From NCBI GenBank assembly GCA_002633005.1, contig NMRA01000068.1, positions 18,526 through 82,525 on the forward strand: a DNA stretch of 64,000 nucleotides, read 5' to 3'. The DNA is from Phoronis australis. Its lineage: Eukaryota > Phoronida > Phoronidae. Of the stretch, positions 22,717 through 36,000 are shown piece after piece. The position numbers and the translations under genes were made by a program. Each line of letters starts with the position of its first letter. Within the stretch, counting starts at the first letter, position 1. The notes beneath the pieces were generated by a model that was given only the letters and a program-made list of their open reading frames with translations, was not told the DNA's origin and did no database searches.

Positions 22717-25700
22717 GTAAGTAGAATAGGGTATCTCAAGGCAATCTTTGTTTCTTACATTAATAGACTTTAAGTCTTCAATGTGTGAATGAACATAACA
22801 ACTTAGTACTGAATTTCATAATAATATGGAATCAACTGACACTTAAGAGTAGCGAAATGAACATGAATTTGAAAAAGAGGCTTCAAGGTCACAGGAGGAG
22901 GACGATGTGAAATTCGTAGAGCCAAAATGGCACCCAACATCTGAGCATGCTACATGAATCAAACTCTTTTGAGTAATGCTGGACTGCATCACTAGTATCA
23001 TGATGAATTCTTTGATAAAAAATTAATGTTTTAATAATATATCTTCCCTTTCTGTCAGTGAAGAAGATTGAAGAGTCCTGTTCTAATCACTCAAACACCG
23101 GTGTGTGTGGTCCATACAATAGCATATGCAGTGAGAGTGGTGTGTGTAGATGCAGAGATGGCTACATCAACCGTTTTGGTGGTGAAATGTGCGCGAAGAA
23201 GGATGACGTGTTCTCTGCGGAGACCCACGCAGGCTACCAGACAGACTGCGAGGGGCCATCAACAACCTCAACAAGCTTGAGCTTCTTGCAGCAGATGCCT
23301 ATTACATGCAATTGCCCACAAGGCTACAAAACAGAACTTTGGAACATGTACTCAATGCGCAACCCATTTCAGGGGAAGAAAACTCCTGCATGCATGCGAA
23401 GTAGGTTGATAATCAAAACCGACAGGCAACAATAAATAATGTTGATATTTACTTGAACAAAGAATTCAGGTAATTCTCCATTCTCAGAATAGTAAATATA
23501 TTAATAGGATTGAATAATAATTAATGTCACAGAGAAAATGATGGCAAACTCCAGGTTGCCATAGCAGTCGTGCCGTACTCAAGAGAAAAATTGTAAGCAA
23601 CGACTGAATTGAAGTCTTATGTTGAGTCTCCTGCTTGAGTCAATTAACAGTTTGTTCTACAATGGACTGTGCAGCTTGATATATCACGACTCCATTGCTA
23701 AATGTGAAATATCAAGGTTCAAACAGCAACAAATGTAGGATGGCATAGTATGACTGTTTCAGTGAAAATTAGGTTTATTGACTAATCTTAATAGTTCTTG
23801 TTTTCTATTTTGCTGCAGTACTTTTGTTGGTACACAGTGCCATGAGTCAGTTCATTCTGTATTTACCAGGTCTTGTGACGTGGCTTTGATCAGTTTTCTA
23901 TAACATGTTGAAGTGCCACGTAGTTTCGCGTTACCACATGCCAAGCCCGTCCCACTGGTGTATCAAAGGTGTGTTTAATCAGAAGTACGAAACGACGGAG
24001 CATTCTGCATGGAAATCAAACAATGACGATAGTGCACATATGTGGAGATTCTCAGGTTTATGACACGGGCAAAACCTCTTGGAAATTTCGTCAAAATCCC
24101 TCGGCAAGCCTCGGGATTTTGCTCATTTGCTCATGTCATCAATCTAAGATGAGTGCTGGATAAAATTTTGTTTTCTCACATGAACCGTAAAAACGATCTG
24201 TTTTGCTGAAAAACTCGATGTGTCTACAACTTCCAACCACACAATGTAACTTTTGTAAAAACACGCTTGCGCAATGTAAAGTAATTCAGTTACTTTTTGT
24301 TTTAAGCTTAACAATTGTAAATTGTATTCAACTTTCAAAGCAAATATTCAAGTTCGAATCTGATAAATAGTCTTTGAAGTTGTAATATTAAAATTAAAAA
24401 ATATTCATATTATTAACTAACAGTTAGCAAGGCTTCCCCGCATGTGCCTGGCACTGAATTGACAATGAGGCATCATAGCTAAACTGGCTCGCTGCGTTTC
24501 TTGAGTTCGGGGTCGACTCCATTTGAATGAACATGGATATTGAATTCACTGCCGAAGACGGGTCCGTTTAAGTAGTTGTTTCCACGTCCTTCCGACTGGG
24601 AGTACGTACAGCTGTGACACCGGATTTGTCAATCATAACCTTTTCACTTTCTCGGAATTCCGGCATTGTTTGGTAGGCACGCATTTGGTTGTTTTAATGT
24701 TTTGCAGACGACAAAATGTACGGCGTATGGATTTCTACTTTGTACTACTTTGTGTGTGATTTGCCCGTGTAATATCAAAAAAATTACGTACTCGGTGTCA
24801 TTAACTAGGCGTGTCGTAACACATTCCATGTTATGTGAGAATGTATAAGCACACATCATCATAATTGCTCGATTTTCATGCTTCATGCTAAGTCGTTTCA
24901 TATTTCTGATGAAACAATGACATTAGGGATACACCGATTTGCATCTTGTTTCAGTTGTCATAGGTGATATGTGCATCAGCAACGATGACTGCAAGAAAAT
25001 AAGTGGCAGTGGATCCAAATGCATAGCCAACAAGTGTGCATGCAAGAACACCAAACATGTGCCGAACTTAGAAGGCAGTGAGTGCGATGAACGTAAGTTA
25101 AGTACAATTACCGCATCATCTAAAACAATATGTAGAGACAGACCGTTCAAGTAGGAATCAAAATTACATAACGTCTAGAAAAGTGTCATAGAACAGGATC
25201 TTTGCTACGAGGATATGTAACAACTTACCAATGTCGAATAAAAATAATTGTTCTCATTTTTCAAGGGGTTCAAACATTAGAGTGAATGATCAAAATTTTT
25301 TCAAAACACTGTTTGGCAGTAGTCATGGTACAAATGTTTCATGAGGCTAAGGATCATATTGGCACTATATATCACTTAAGAAAAAAATTTAAAATTTTAC
25401 CATAGTAAGCGTTTTGTTAGAGATTTCCTCAAAGCTGTGTCTGCCACCTGCTGTTTACACAATATGTACCTTCGGCATGCCCAGGGTGCACTCGACAATA
25501 TTTTAGAGACTCGGCTTTCCTTAGACTGCAAACTTCAGGTACTCAGTCTTTTAGAAAGTCTGTGAGATGAAAACCACCCTTGTCTAGTGTAAGCACGATA
25601 AAAAAGGAGACAGTTTGATGAGAGCTTCCATGAAAATGCCTTCCCTTCTTAAATGGTCCCCTATTCGCACCTCATCCGCAACACCGATTTCATTTTCCCA

Positions 25701-28700
25701 CAAGGTACATTTCATAAGTTCAGTTGGACATTCCTTCCAACTACAATCAATAAATTCACGTCGAGCATTAATTATGCTAAGCCAACAGAGTTGGTGAAAG
25801 GTTTTCCAAGTTTGCTACAAAGATTAAAGTTATATGATAATAGGCTAAACCCCAACAAAATACTATGATTTTCCCTACAGCACTTGGATTGGGAGCCAAC
25901 TGTTCGAAACTAATGGTACACATTAGGGGAGTTTGCGATGGAACTAAAGGCCTCTACTGTGGCGACATGTGTGACACCAGCAACACCATAACAAGCACTA
26001 AACAGTGTGCATGTGCGCCGACCTACATCAAATCAGGAACTAAATGTATTAAACGTGAGTACTATATCTGGGCATAGTCCTGTTTAGCTTTTTGACACTG
26101 TCAACTGACATGGAGCAAGATGGTCGGTGTGAAGCGGCAATTTACACAGACATACACACCGCACACCACACACACACAAACTCGAATGGTGACTGGTAGG
26201 GGACTGTTCATGTGCAAAGATACAAATTGCAGGAGTCACAGTTCTATTATTATTGTTGTTGCTGCTGATGCTAATGTCGTTGTTGCTATGGTGCTTCTAA
26301 TGTTGCTGTTGTTATGGTGCTTCTAATTCCCCCACGTGAAAGCAATTTGTGACATTGAGTTTTACTTCAATGATTTTTTGATCAACTGATTAATACTTTC
26401 ATCAGTAGGCCTACTGAACAGTGAGTAAATGCTGACAATTTCCTAACAAAATGAATGGTGGTCAGGATAAACAACTGACTAGCAAATGTTAAAAATTGCA
26501 AAAAAAATGATATATGTGTGTTTTATGCAAAAGAATTATAGAGATGGTCAATTCTGTCTTGCTTCAGTTTTGCGTTTAAAATTTTTTGTTGCTCTAACTC
26601 ACAAACATTGGACAAAAAATGTCACCAAGGGGTCAATTTGCTGGTATCAAACCTGTTTACAGTCACATACTTGCCCTCCACCTTGTTTCATGTCAGCTGA
26701 TCCATGTCAACTTTTGTAGTGTAAACAGCACTTGTAATTCAACAGGATTCAGGTTTTATGAGGGCAAGGGACATTACATGATCAGCATCAAAAAGTAGTT
26801 AAGAATTGTTAAGCTGTACTCAGTTTATCTCAGACAGGATAATAAGGCCATTCCGGATTACACACTGGAAAACTCACATCTCTCTGTATCTATAACACTG
26901 CAATATCAGTCAAGAACCGTGTTTCCGCATCAGTGGAGTTGTACCTGTTTCTGTTCTGTAATCTGGTGTCTATTGAGATGAATATAATAATGGGCATTAC
27001 ATGCTCTTATGCACCTTTTCCATACATAAGTGCAAAAACATCCAAAATAAAAAATCAAAAGCATGAGGCACATTTTGCATGATTTTTGTCTATAAATTCG
27101 GTCATAAACCCGCCATTTCAAAGTAAAAAAGTTTTTCTCCTATTAAAATAGCTAAGCTATGACATTCATTTAATAATGGGTCAGTCATTAGAATACACAA
27201 ACTCAATTACTGACTAAAGCAAGTGCATATTGCCTTGATCCATGTATCTTCTTCTTGTAAAGAGTGGCACTTCAGGGTTTGCATCTATCAGAACTGGTAG
27301 CAGTAAGCTTTCACAGCAGACCTCATTCATGCAGTCGCCATTTTAAAAATGGGCTTCTTTTTAGATTTTAAAAAACAATGCATTTGAGAAAAAAAAATAT
27401 AATGAGGCATTCAAATACATCATGTCCTGCACTGTGATTAAGCGTGGAATGCATTCACTTGTTTTTAAAACTTAAAAGGATGCTCTTTGTAACAAGGTGA
27501 ATACCTGAATAAGGTACATATAACACAAATCTCTTACTTGTTTTTAAAAATAAAAGGATGCTCTTTGTAACAAGGTGAATACCTGAATAAGGTACATATA
27601 ACACAAATCTCACCTCATATCAGGATTTTTTTGTACCTGTGTCACGAGAGCTTTCAATGAAATCTGGAGACAAGACAAAAACTGAAAACTGGGAAAAGGA
27701 ACAATACAAGACCACTTGAGTAACACTAAGTGGTTCAAACCCTAATGTGGTTTTGGTGAGAGAAAGCAGGTTTATTATTTTAGCACTGAGCTTCAAATAA
27801 AAAACATGAAATCAAGTTTTAAACACTCTATATACAAATAATTGGGAATCCAAGTTTGTTGTTATTGTAGCTAGTATGTTTTGAGGACGTTTCTGGTTAA
27901 AATACCCCACTTTGTGACTTGCAGGTAAACTTGGAGATCAGTGTCATGGTGACCTAAACTGCAAAGGCAACAACATGAACGCTATCTGTGTGGATGGCAC
28001 GTGTCAAAACGGTGAGTTATAAGGACTTCACTGCACACATTTTGGAAATAGGCTACACTCGTTGCAGTAATTAAGACACAAGAAACCTTGAAGGTGGTTA
28101 ATTGATGCCATGCTCATATCCACACCTAGCATCAAATATTGCCATTTCTACTATAAAACCACATGACTGTGGTGAATGAACTAGGGTCCTGTTTTTTCAG
28201 TGGTCATAAGCCTTGCCAATCTGTTTCATGAAAAGTAACTAAGGCCACAGAATTTTGGTCACAATAAGTGAATACAGGTTTAGCCAAATCAACTAGTTAT
28301 GAGTGCATCACAGTCTAGAGATAACTTATTTACAAGCAGTTTGGTGTATATTTGATCAAGTGTTATTTTATCAGAAAAGTCTAGACTGAATGCATGTCTG
28401 ACTTGAGCCTGAAACCACTTTTCATGAAACCGAACCTGATCTTGGATAAGGCAATGGCATTCTAAATTTTTATTGACAAAATTCAATAACAAGTAGCAAC
28501 CATTTTGCTCATATAAAAATGAAGCGTTGCCTTAGCAATAATGTGCACACAAGCCTCTTGGCTAACACTTCGTGCTTCCTGGGTCCACCATCAATTAAAT
28601 AATCCGTAAAAACAATGAAAATTAAAAAAAAAGACTGGTGCCCTTTGATAAAATACAACCTAGCTCAGTGTACTTGAATCTCACACCTACGAAGAGCATA

Positions 28701-28955
28701 AATCTAATGACTTGTTTGCACTCAATGGCGAGAGGCACAAAGAAGATAATGAATGCATAGCCTTGTGAGGTGCTTTTGATTACTGAGAAATATGTTCTGT
28801 AAGGACTTACGGTATGTCAATAAGTTGAACTAAGTCTGGAGCAAGTGAATGAATGTAAAAGTTAGTAATTCTTGTTTTTCTATCTTTAAGCTGCTATCAC
28901 ACGAATCCAAAGTGTGGCGCTGTTGCTTGCTTGTCTGGTGTGGAATGTACTGTGA
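22564..28955 (+). CDS. Copy B: secreted EB/EGF-like cysteine-rich protein, putative GPI anchor
   Basis: Exons: 22564-22716, 23059-23400, 24955-25092, 25881-26054, 27925-28011 and 28891-28955 (stop TGA 28953-28955). All borders are AG/GT, phase 1. The joined exons encode about 319 residues. The Cys count per exon is the same as in copies A and C (7, 10, 6, 7, 4), with shared GSEKLFQCV, NRFGGEMC, FQGKKTPAC, CGDMCDTS and AICVDGTC. The C-terminal tail AAITRIQSVALLLACLVWNV ends in one more Leu and is hydrophobic to the stop, fitting a GPI signal. The signal-peptide exon should lie upstream of 22564, but I could not find it; it may be far away or lost. Residues near the exon 1 border (LDAMEYC) come partly from intron sequence if read as an ORF, so no start is claimed there. 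Confidence 0.85.
23059..23400 (+). CDS. Copy B exon 2: 10-Cys module
   Basis: Acceptor TCTGTCAG ends at 23058 and donor GTAGGT starts at 23401. The exon is 342 nt, phase 1-1. It contains KKIEESC, GVCGPYNSIC, RFGGEMC and NPFQGKKTPAC. Intron 1 is only 342 nt here. Confidence 0.87.
24955..25092 (+). CDS. Copy B exon 3: 6-Cys EB-like module
   Basis: Acceptor GTTTCAG ends at 24954 and donor GTAAGT starts at 25093. The exon is 138 nt, phase 1-1. It contains IGDMCISNDDC and NKCACKNTKHV. The stretch 23401-24954 before it shows no other exon. Confidence 0.86.
25881..26054 (+). CDS. Copy B exon 4: 7-Cys module
   Basis: Acceptor CCCTACAG ends at 25880 and donor GTGAGT starts at 26055. The exon is 174 nt, phase 1-1. 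It contains LGANC, LYCGDMCDTSN, QCACAP and GTKCIK. Confidence 0.86.
26076..26733. mobile_element. TTGACACGGAAC-family MITE, copy 2
   Basis: The left end AGTCCTGTTTAGC and right end GTAAACAGCACT are inverted. Inner arms TCAACTGACATGG and CCATGTCAACTTT also match. A GTT/GCT-rich simple repeat is at 26255-26320. It lies in intron 4 of copy B. Confidence 0.65.
27457..27612. repeat. Near-identical tandem duplication of about 79 bp
   Basis: ACTTGTTTTTAAAA through CATATAACACAAATCTC occurs at 27457 and again from 27536, differing by a small indel near TTAAAAGG and otherwise almost identical. It is a recent duplication or a haplotype effect. It lies in intron 4 of copy B. Confidence 0.8.
27925..28011 (+). 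CDS. Copy B exon 5: 4-Cys module
   Basis: Acceptor ACTTGCAG ends at 27924 and donor GTGAGT starts at 28012. The exon is 87 nt, phase 1-1. It contains LGDQCHGDLNCKGNN and AICVDGTCQN. Confidence 0.87.
28891..28955 (+). CDS. Copy B exon 6: hydrophobic C-terminal exon
   Basis: The acceptor is TATCTTTAAG (ends 28890). Phase 1 joins the last G of exon 5 to CT, giving Ala. The tail runs AITRIQSVALLLACLVWNVL to TGA. SVALLL is shared with copy C, which supports this exon over the longer open frame starting at 28849. Confidence 0.78.
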
Positions 28956-28959
28956 AAAG

Positions 28960-29938
28960 CAGACGACACTGAAAGCAAGTAAAGTGCCTGCTGCAAAGAA
29001 AATAACGGCAACTGAACATGAACTTCATAATGATTCAATGCTGAGAGCAAGTTGGTGCCAAATCTGGGTTATCTAATAAGGAAATAGCTCAATGTTGCTG
29101 TTGACTGATTCATTAGATTATAAACAGAGTTGACAGGGTTGGGACAATGACGCCTTTTCTACAGCATTACCTGTCAAATCAGACTGCAAATTTTGGAAAT
29201 TAGTGTATTTTACAGTGATGCAAGCCACAACAATTGCTGCCACAAGAATTTAACAACCTAAAAATGTAAAACTTTGTAATTGCAACGTTTGGTGAGCACG
29301 CATGTTGACCCTTTCAGAAAAAGTTATATGCTTTTTATCTATAACCAACATGATCAAAGCACTCACTATGAGAAAACATGACAATGAGCTGAAAAATTTT
29401 AGTTTTCAATTTTGCTTATCCTAATCAGAACTTAAGAGGCTATATTATCACTGCTAGAAAATCCCTATAGAGATATTAATTTATTTAGTTGTATTTTGCA
29501 TATTGGAAATGTCTCATTATTTCCCCATTTGATGGGTAACATAAATGATGTTCCAATTACAAACATTGAAAGTTTTGTTGCTCATTACCTCGTGGTTCTG
29601 AGGTATATGTGGCATTCCATGACTTGAACAAGTATTGAAACACGGTATTGAGGTGGCATGTTGACTGATCCATGTGTCTTGGTAGGCTTTACGTTTGTCA
29701 ATCATACGAAAAAATAGAAAAATGTCAATTTCAGCAATAGTTTTTTTATAATTTGTAGATTTTTTATTGTAGGCGGGCAGCTTATTGTACCCACACAGTG
29801 AGTGGGCTGATGTAAATTCTAAACTGACTCATAAGTTAGTTTTTAACAGAAGACTGGATAAGATGTGTCACAGATATTTACTCTTCTATATCTTGCAAAA
29901 TGCATATCAGCTGCACATTCATTCTGAGTAATGTCAAT
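28960..29938. other. Downstream spacer of copy B
   Basis: AT-rich sequence. I see no exon. I noticed no clear AATAAA signal close to the stop of copy B. Confidence 0.4.
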
Positions 29939-29940
29939 TA

Positions 29941-31531
29941 CCGTAAACGTTCGGGTTAACACCCATGCTCAGTTAACCGCCCACCCCCTACTTTAGGTGG
30001 ATTTTCAATTTAACCGCCCACTGCTCCGTTAACCGCCCATCTGCGATGTTTGAAGATTTCCAGTTAAGTGCACACCTCTCGGTTAAGTGCCCATCCCTGA
30101 CTTTCAAAGGTTGAAGATTTAGCGCCCAGTGCTACGCAAACGCGCGATTCCCGACTTTTAGATCGATGATCACAACTAGAGTGCAACGACGGCCTCAGAC
30201 CGAGCCGGCGGTTTGGCAATGAGAATTATAATACAAGTAACGAATTCTTGTCTCGGGTCATGGATTTACTTCAAAATATAATACTTGAACGTTTTGTCAC
30301 TTTATTTTCTTCCCATGTTTAAAAAGTTTTAGAATCCCGCCGGCTTCAATGCCTCCGCTTTTATTGACGCGGTCTGCCGCACTGAGTTTCTGTCTGCAGT
30401 GCACTACATAAAACATGTATTTGAAAAAAATCGGGCCAGAGAAATGTGACAGTGGTTTTGCCAACCCTTCCAATTCGCTTTAGTTAGGAAGCCCTCGTAT
30501 CTAGAAGAATTTCCATAACTCACGGAAAGATTCAAATTCTCCCGATTTTGATGAGTGTAATTGGCAGGTTATCGAGGATGTGTAGCGACCGAACGGACAG
30601 TGTACCTCGCAGGCCAATTTGCCGTCTCTCGATTTCTGAATCCAAAGGTTGGCAATACGTTACTGGATGTTTGTGTATCATCTTGAAGAAATAAAAAACT
30701 GCAAGTCAAATTTTGTTTTTCGCTTATTGCATCTCAGACAAGTTGGCGTTAACAGATTCTGCCAAAGTCGCGGGAGGTTGTTTATAGTACAATTTCTTGC
30801 GACAGGCGAAACTGTGAATTATCGTATGCACCTAGCTGTTTAGCTTCCTGAATATTTTTGTTTCTACATTGGGCAGTTTCAGCCTGAATAAAATTCTTAC
30901 CATTCGAGTCTGAGACATCTACGACGTAACTAATTGGAAATTGGCGGCAGTGGTAATGACGTGCACGCAGCTAGCTACGGGCATGGAACATCGTGTACAG
31001 GGATCATCGAGCCGGGAAATATTGGAACAGATTTGACATTGTAGTTTTGGGTCATTTGAACGGAGGAATATCGTAAAACACTGGGTTTTTTGTAACAATA
31101 GCTTAAAAGTACAGAGTCGCGCCGGTGTACTCCTTTACGTAGGGCTGTCGCTGGTCTCTTTTGATGTGCGATCTCTGAAGTGGTGCACGCGTGTAAGTTC
31201 CTACACTCTGGAGTGCATGTTACCTTGACAACAACATATATGATTGACAGGTGAGTCATACGTACGCGCGTGCTGAATCCATCCGCTATCTTTTGTCACA
31301 TAAAACAAGACTCATATTGAAAGAGGCTGTTAAATTACTTGATGGCATTTCCAAGTCTAGTGTTGGCATATTGTGCGCAAACAGCGGGACCGAAATTTAC
31401 TGTCATAATAACCGCCCACCCCGGATTTCTTGAAATTTCACATTTAAGCCCCTTGTCCGGTTAACCGTCCACCCCTGATTTTTTGGGTTTGCCGATTTAA
31501 CCACCCAGGGCATTAACCCGAACGTTTACGG
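29941..31531. mobile_element. TA-flanked TIR transposon, copy 2 (1591 bp)
   Basis: The ends CCGTAAACGTTCGGGTTAAC and TTAACCCGAACGTTTACGG face each other between TA dinucleotides (29939-29940, 31532-31533). The left half aligns with copies 1 and 3. About 30468-31087 has no counterpart in copy 3. On the right, the text jumps from near 31395 directly to subterminal repeats, so part of the centre is deleted. No transposase seen. Confidence 0.83.
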
Positions 31532-31582
31532 TACTTCCTCAACATAAGTGAACAGACTTATAGCTGTGTTCAGAGCAACTAC

Positions 31583-31767
31583 GGTAAAATCTCACAAATT
31601 TCGGACAAAACTGCCACAACTGCTCTTTTTGAAGGGTTTCTTATGAATGTCCACGATTTTTCAAAATATTGTGCATTTAGCAGCTTTGGTGCAGAGCTAG
31701 ATGGAAAAGTGTTGACTTCGAGCTACACATGGTCTGTCATATTGTGTCCAAAATTGGAGATTTTACC
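31583..31767. mobile_element. Short MITE with GGTAAAATC ends, copy 2
   Basis: GGTAAAATCTCACAAATTTC on the left faces AAAATTGGAGATTTTACC on the right, an imperfect inverted repeat of about 18 bp. Length 185 bp. No ORF. Confidence 0.65.
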
Positions 31768-32403
31768 ACAAGACAGGTTCTCACTATTTCTTTAGATGTA
31801 ACTGTGATGTAATCCTTACTGTTCATACCGACAATTAAAACTGTTGTAATCTTAGTGGTTTTAGTTGTTATTCATCAGTGCTATCGCTTTCCAATTTGTC
31901 CTACTTAGTGAGTTAAGGATGCCATTGTTTCCAAAGAGATTTGACAGCAGCGCCACCTACTGAGTTACAACATTTGCAACTGCCCTGCTCACAACAGTTA
32001 TATCCTCTTACAAATTCACCCTCACAAAGGGTCACATAAATGTGTTGCAGTTTTAACTCAAACCAGATCTAAAGTGTTCTCTGACAGAATGACAAACTTT
32101 AAAGGCGAAGGCAACCTTTTTTCATGTCATTTTGAGCTAAAATAAGGTTGGTTGGTTATCCTAGACATATTAATTACTCGTCCTCTACTCCAGAAGTGAC
32201 GTTTTAGGAGGAAAGCGTTTCCCGCCACTTGGTTTTGCGTTGAGTTTACCGTGCGAATCTGTTCTATTCTACTTTTGTTTTGTGCTGTTTTTCAACAACT
32301 GTCGCCACCACATTCCTTCGGCGAGTATTCTGCGGCAAGATAGGTTAGTAGAGAACTCAACTACATTGGATTTAGGGATTGTTTAGTGTGTTATAAGCTG
32401 AAA

Positions 32404-32448
32404 ATGGCTGGAGTCGGTGACCCGTATCACAGTGACAGTAGTGTGAGT
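32404..32448 (+). other. Possible first coding exon, cut by an N
   Basis: After a somewhat GC-richer stretch containing TGACGT and GGGAAA-type motifs, an ATG frame reads MAGVGDPYHSDSSVS and stops at the single N (32449). The sequence changes character after the N, so this is likely an assembly joint. Not recognised; it could be a gene or repeat start. Confidence 0.2.
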
Positions 32449-32804
32449 NCCCTGTGTACTCATCACCAAAAATGACAAGGGGCAACTAAATTTGACCAGT
32501 GAACCACGGCTAATCTCGTTATTAGAAAAGCAACTGGTCTACAGACAAAATCTATGGAATACATATAAACATAACTAAAGATCAGGTGACGATGTTTCAG
32601 ACAAGAGCAATGTGGAAATGTGCTCACGACTGCACTGCAAACAGTGTGCTTACAGGCTTGTTTATTTGTATCATAAAAGTGGCCATTAAATGGCAGAGAT
32701 TACATTAAACCCATTCAAAATGGGAAGTTGTCCTCGTCTCTCAAAACCATTTGCCAAATTTCATAAAAAATCGTCAAAGACCTCCTGCAAAAGATACACA
32801 GGTT

Positions 32805-32900
32805 TGAACTTCGGACTCCTGTTTGGGAAACCCGGTTCGAATCCTGGCTTCACTGGCAGACAATCCAGCATTGCACAAAAGTGTCTCCTACTCCTCTGAG
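32805..32900 (+). repeat. tRNA-like SINE fragment
   Basis: GGTTCGAATCC at 32834-32844 is a perfect pol III B box of the tRNA type. No good A box or cloverleaf precedes it, so this is a degenerate SINE rather than a tRNA gene. Confidence 0.35.
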
Positions 32901-33099
32901 CTCGGTCTTACTAGTAAGTGAATGAATGTATGCAAGGGAATGAATGAGTCAATTTTTAAATTAGCTACTGGCTAATGTTCTATGTTTACTCTGAAAACTG
33001 ACAATAACTAAATGAAAAGCGGTTATAACTAGAGCTGCTGCCAAGTCAGAACCTACTTAAGGGAACATCCTGGTTGCTACTGTAATTCACCTCAAATCT

Positions 33100-36000
33100 G
33101 AGAGCATGGCATAAACAGGCTCCATTGTAGTAAAGAAAACAAAGCACAGCATTTTTGTAACATTATTTAGCTTGCAGAAGGCAGTTCTTTAGAATATACC
33201 GGTAAAGTGACAACCTACCTCCTAAATAAATCTTGCACATAAGGACATAGAACAAGGTAAACAGAAATGCACAATAGTAAAGAAAACAAAGCCTAACATT
33301 TTTAATAACTTTATTTCGCTTGTAGAACGCAGTTCTTTATTATTCCTACACATAAGGAAATAGAAGAAAGTAAACATGTCACAATGGCAACACACCATAA
33401 AATATTGCCTAGTTTCAGTTTCAGTTCTCAGAAAAAAGAGAGGGGTATGAAGGTGGGCCAGATAGCAGCCACCTTACCGTAAATTTCAAATACTTAAGCC
33501 CCAGGGAATGTGTTCAATAAATGGCATATTTTTTACCTTTCTGCTGGCCCAAATAAAAGCCAGGTAATCTAGGAAACAATGAGCCTATGAACAGAATATC
33601 TGCAAGCAACATGTACGTGGAATGAGGGATTAAATATTTGAGTGAGTCTGCTTGTGGAAAATCTCGGTACTAGAGATGTAGAATAATATCAGTGAGGTCA
33701 CTTGATGTGCAGTAGAACTAAAGTGGAGTCAGTGATACACAGATAGAAGACTTAGTCACATTATCTACCCCGCAATCAACTTAACAATGAAGGTCATAGG
33801 AACACAGGTAGGAGGAAATTGCGATTCAAATAAAATGCAAAGTTGACTAAATGAGGTTCGTCTCCACAGTGTGCTTGAAATAGAGTTCATATGTGTTATT
33901 GGATTAACAAACTGTTGCATTCTTTTTTATCAAATATTTGAAGAACTTTGGCCTGTAAAAGCAGCGTTCAATAATGCTTTAATATCACTTAAAGTACCCG
34001 GTACCAATTTGTCCTCCCCATGATAGCAGTTGGTTTCTACCATTAAAATACCTTGAGAGACATCACCTACATCTGAAAAGAAGCAACCCAATTTTGGAAG
34101 ATTTGGACAAGCCAAGCCATGTCAAATTAGTGGCATTTTCATTGTGTAAAAATCAAGAAAATTCAACTATCACCATTGTGAAAAAATCAAGAAATATCCA
34201 CTATCACCATCTAATCTAGAATCACGCTCCATTAAACTCGTCAAGCAAGCCTTTTGTGTTGGTACACAGTACTGTGGTTAAGCTGGTCAGAGCTTAAAGT
34301 CACAGGAAGAAATAAACAGGTGAAAGTTAAGTCCAATTTTTCTGAAAGTCAACCGTTTTTCTCCATTCAAAGTTTCTTGGTTAAAGTATTTCAAACAAAA
34401 CACATCTGCTCAACGGCATTTTTTGAAAATTGTTAGCAAATTAGTATTTTTAAATATCAGTTAGCATCAGGTGCACTATTTACAACATAATTGCAGGATT
34501 ATGTGAGCTTATCAGATGAAAGCAGACACTGAGAGAGCTGGACTATGAAAATATTGGTTTGCCATGATCAAACATCCCAACTGGCCAATCAGTCAATCAG
34601 GATACACATTCAACAGCACACCTGCATAATGGATGCTCTATTACATCCCAATAAATGACCTGTTTCAGATGGAAATCATTTTCTATTGCATAGAAAGAAT
34701 TCAGACATGTTTATTATGGGGAAATGAGGTTAGAAAGTGTATGCATTGTGTTTCCTACAGTGAAAGAGGAAATATCCATGTAATTACAATTTTTGAAACT
34801 TTTAGCATCTTTTGAAGTCTCCTAAGGTTCTTCGTTACCAATGTAAATATGTTGATATTTTGGTAGTTTAGGTCCTTTGAACGTTTAACTTTGGTCTCTG
34901 AGTAGGTTAACAGCATACTAATTGCAAGCTAAAAGTGATTCCATATAAAAACCAGAAAGAGCACGATCAATGAAAAATCACCGTTTTTCAAAACTTTGTA
35001 CACTAGCTGAACTTAAGCGGCAAGACAATCCTAAACGAAATTTGTAACAAATTTCTAAGGACTTTAATCCCCTTTCCTGATCACTTTGTTTATTTACACA
35101 AGTATTGGGATGGGAATGACTATTTTGTCTGTCTAAGAAGCCAAATGGGTTTAGCAGCAGATCATGACACCTGGACGGTTAACTTTGGAGTCATTGCAGT
35201 TATTGATAAGTGTCGATGTCAATAACGGCCTGTGTTCTGGAGCATTCGATATTCTTTTGCAAATATTCACCGTTCTAACACTATAAGCATTTCATTTCAT
35301 TTATCATCCTGAAATAGTACACAATATTTCAAACATTACATCTGCATAATGTTTTGAGAGCACAGGGCAGTCACTCACCTGAGGGGAAAAGTTCCCGTAT
35401 CTTCTAAAAGGGAAATTTTTGCATCGTTTTTAATAAGAGGGGAATTTACGCGTTGTTTTTACTTAGACAGAAACTTTGGAGATGTTTATTTACTGCAACG
35501 GTTTTCACTATTTAATGTGTTCACAAGTAAGCAAGAAGAACTTTATGTTCAACAATAAAAAAATGTGACGTATTACCATTGTCACAGTGCTTGGCTTATG
35601 AAGCCAACACCAAGAGACAAAAATTCATTTTTGCACATGTACAGAACAACACAGTTGTCAGGAAACAGCCATTCGGGAAAAAACTTTCAAAACTAGCCAC
35701 TGAATATGACAGCACTTTAACTAACACCTTAAAGTGAGCGAAGCGCTGTTTGTGAGGAACAGGTTCCCCATCTTGTACCACACAACCCAGTCACTGCTGG
35801 GACACCAAAACAATTTTGTTCTCACAACAGTGTATTGTGCCCACATCTTCAAATTGACCATTCAGTCCTTCCACCTTAGTAAATAGACAAGAACAATGTT
35901 TAACTGTTCTTAGCTGACACTGTTGTTGACTACAGTGAACGATCCAGACCAGTTGGCACTTCAAACGTGGTCTGTTTGAGACAACTTCAGAGTGGAGTGC

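Noticed and set aside
28849-29076. 75-codon frame at 28849 as a separate gene
   Set aside because: It overlaps the last exon of copy B in another frame. The acceptor and shared SVALLL tail support the exon instead.
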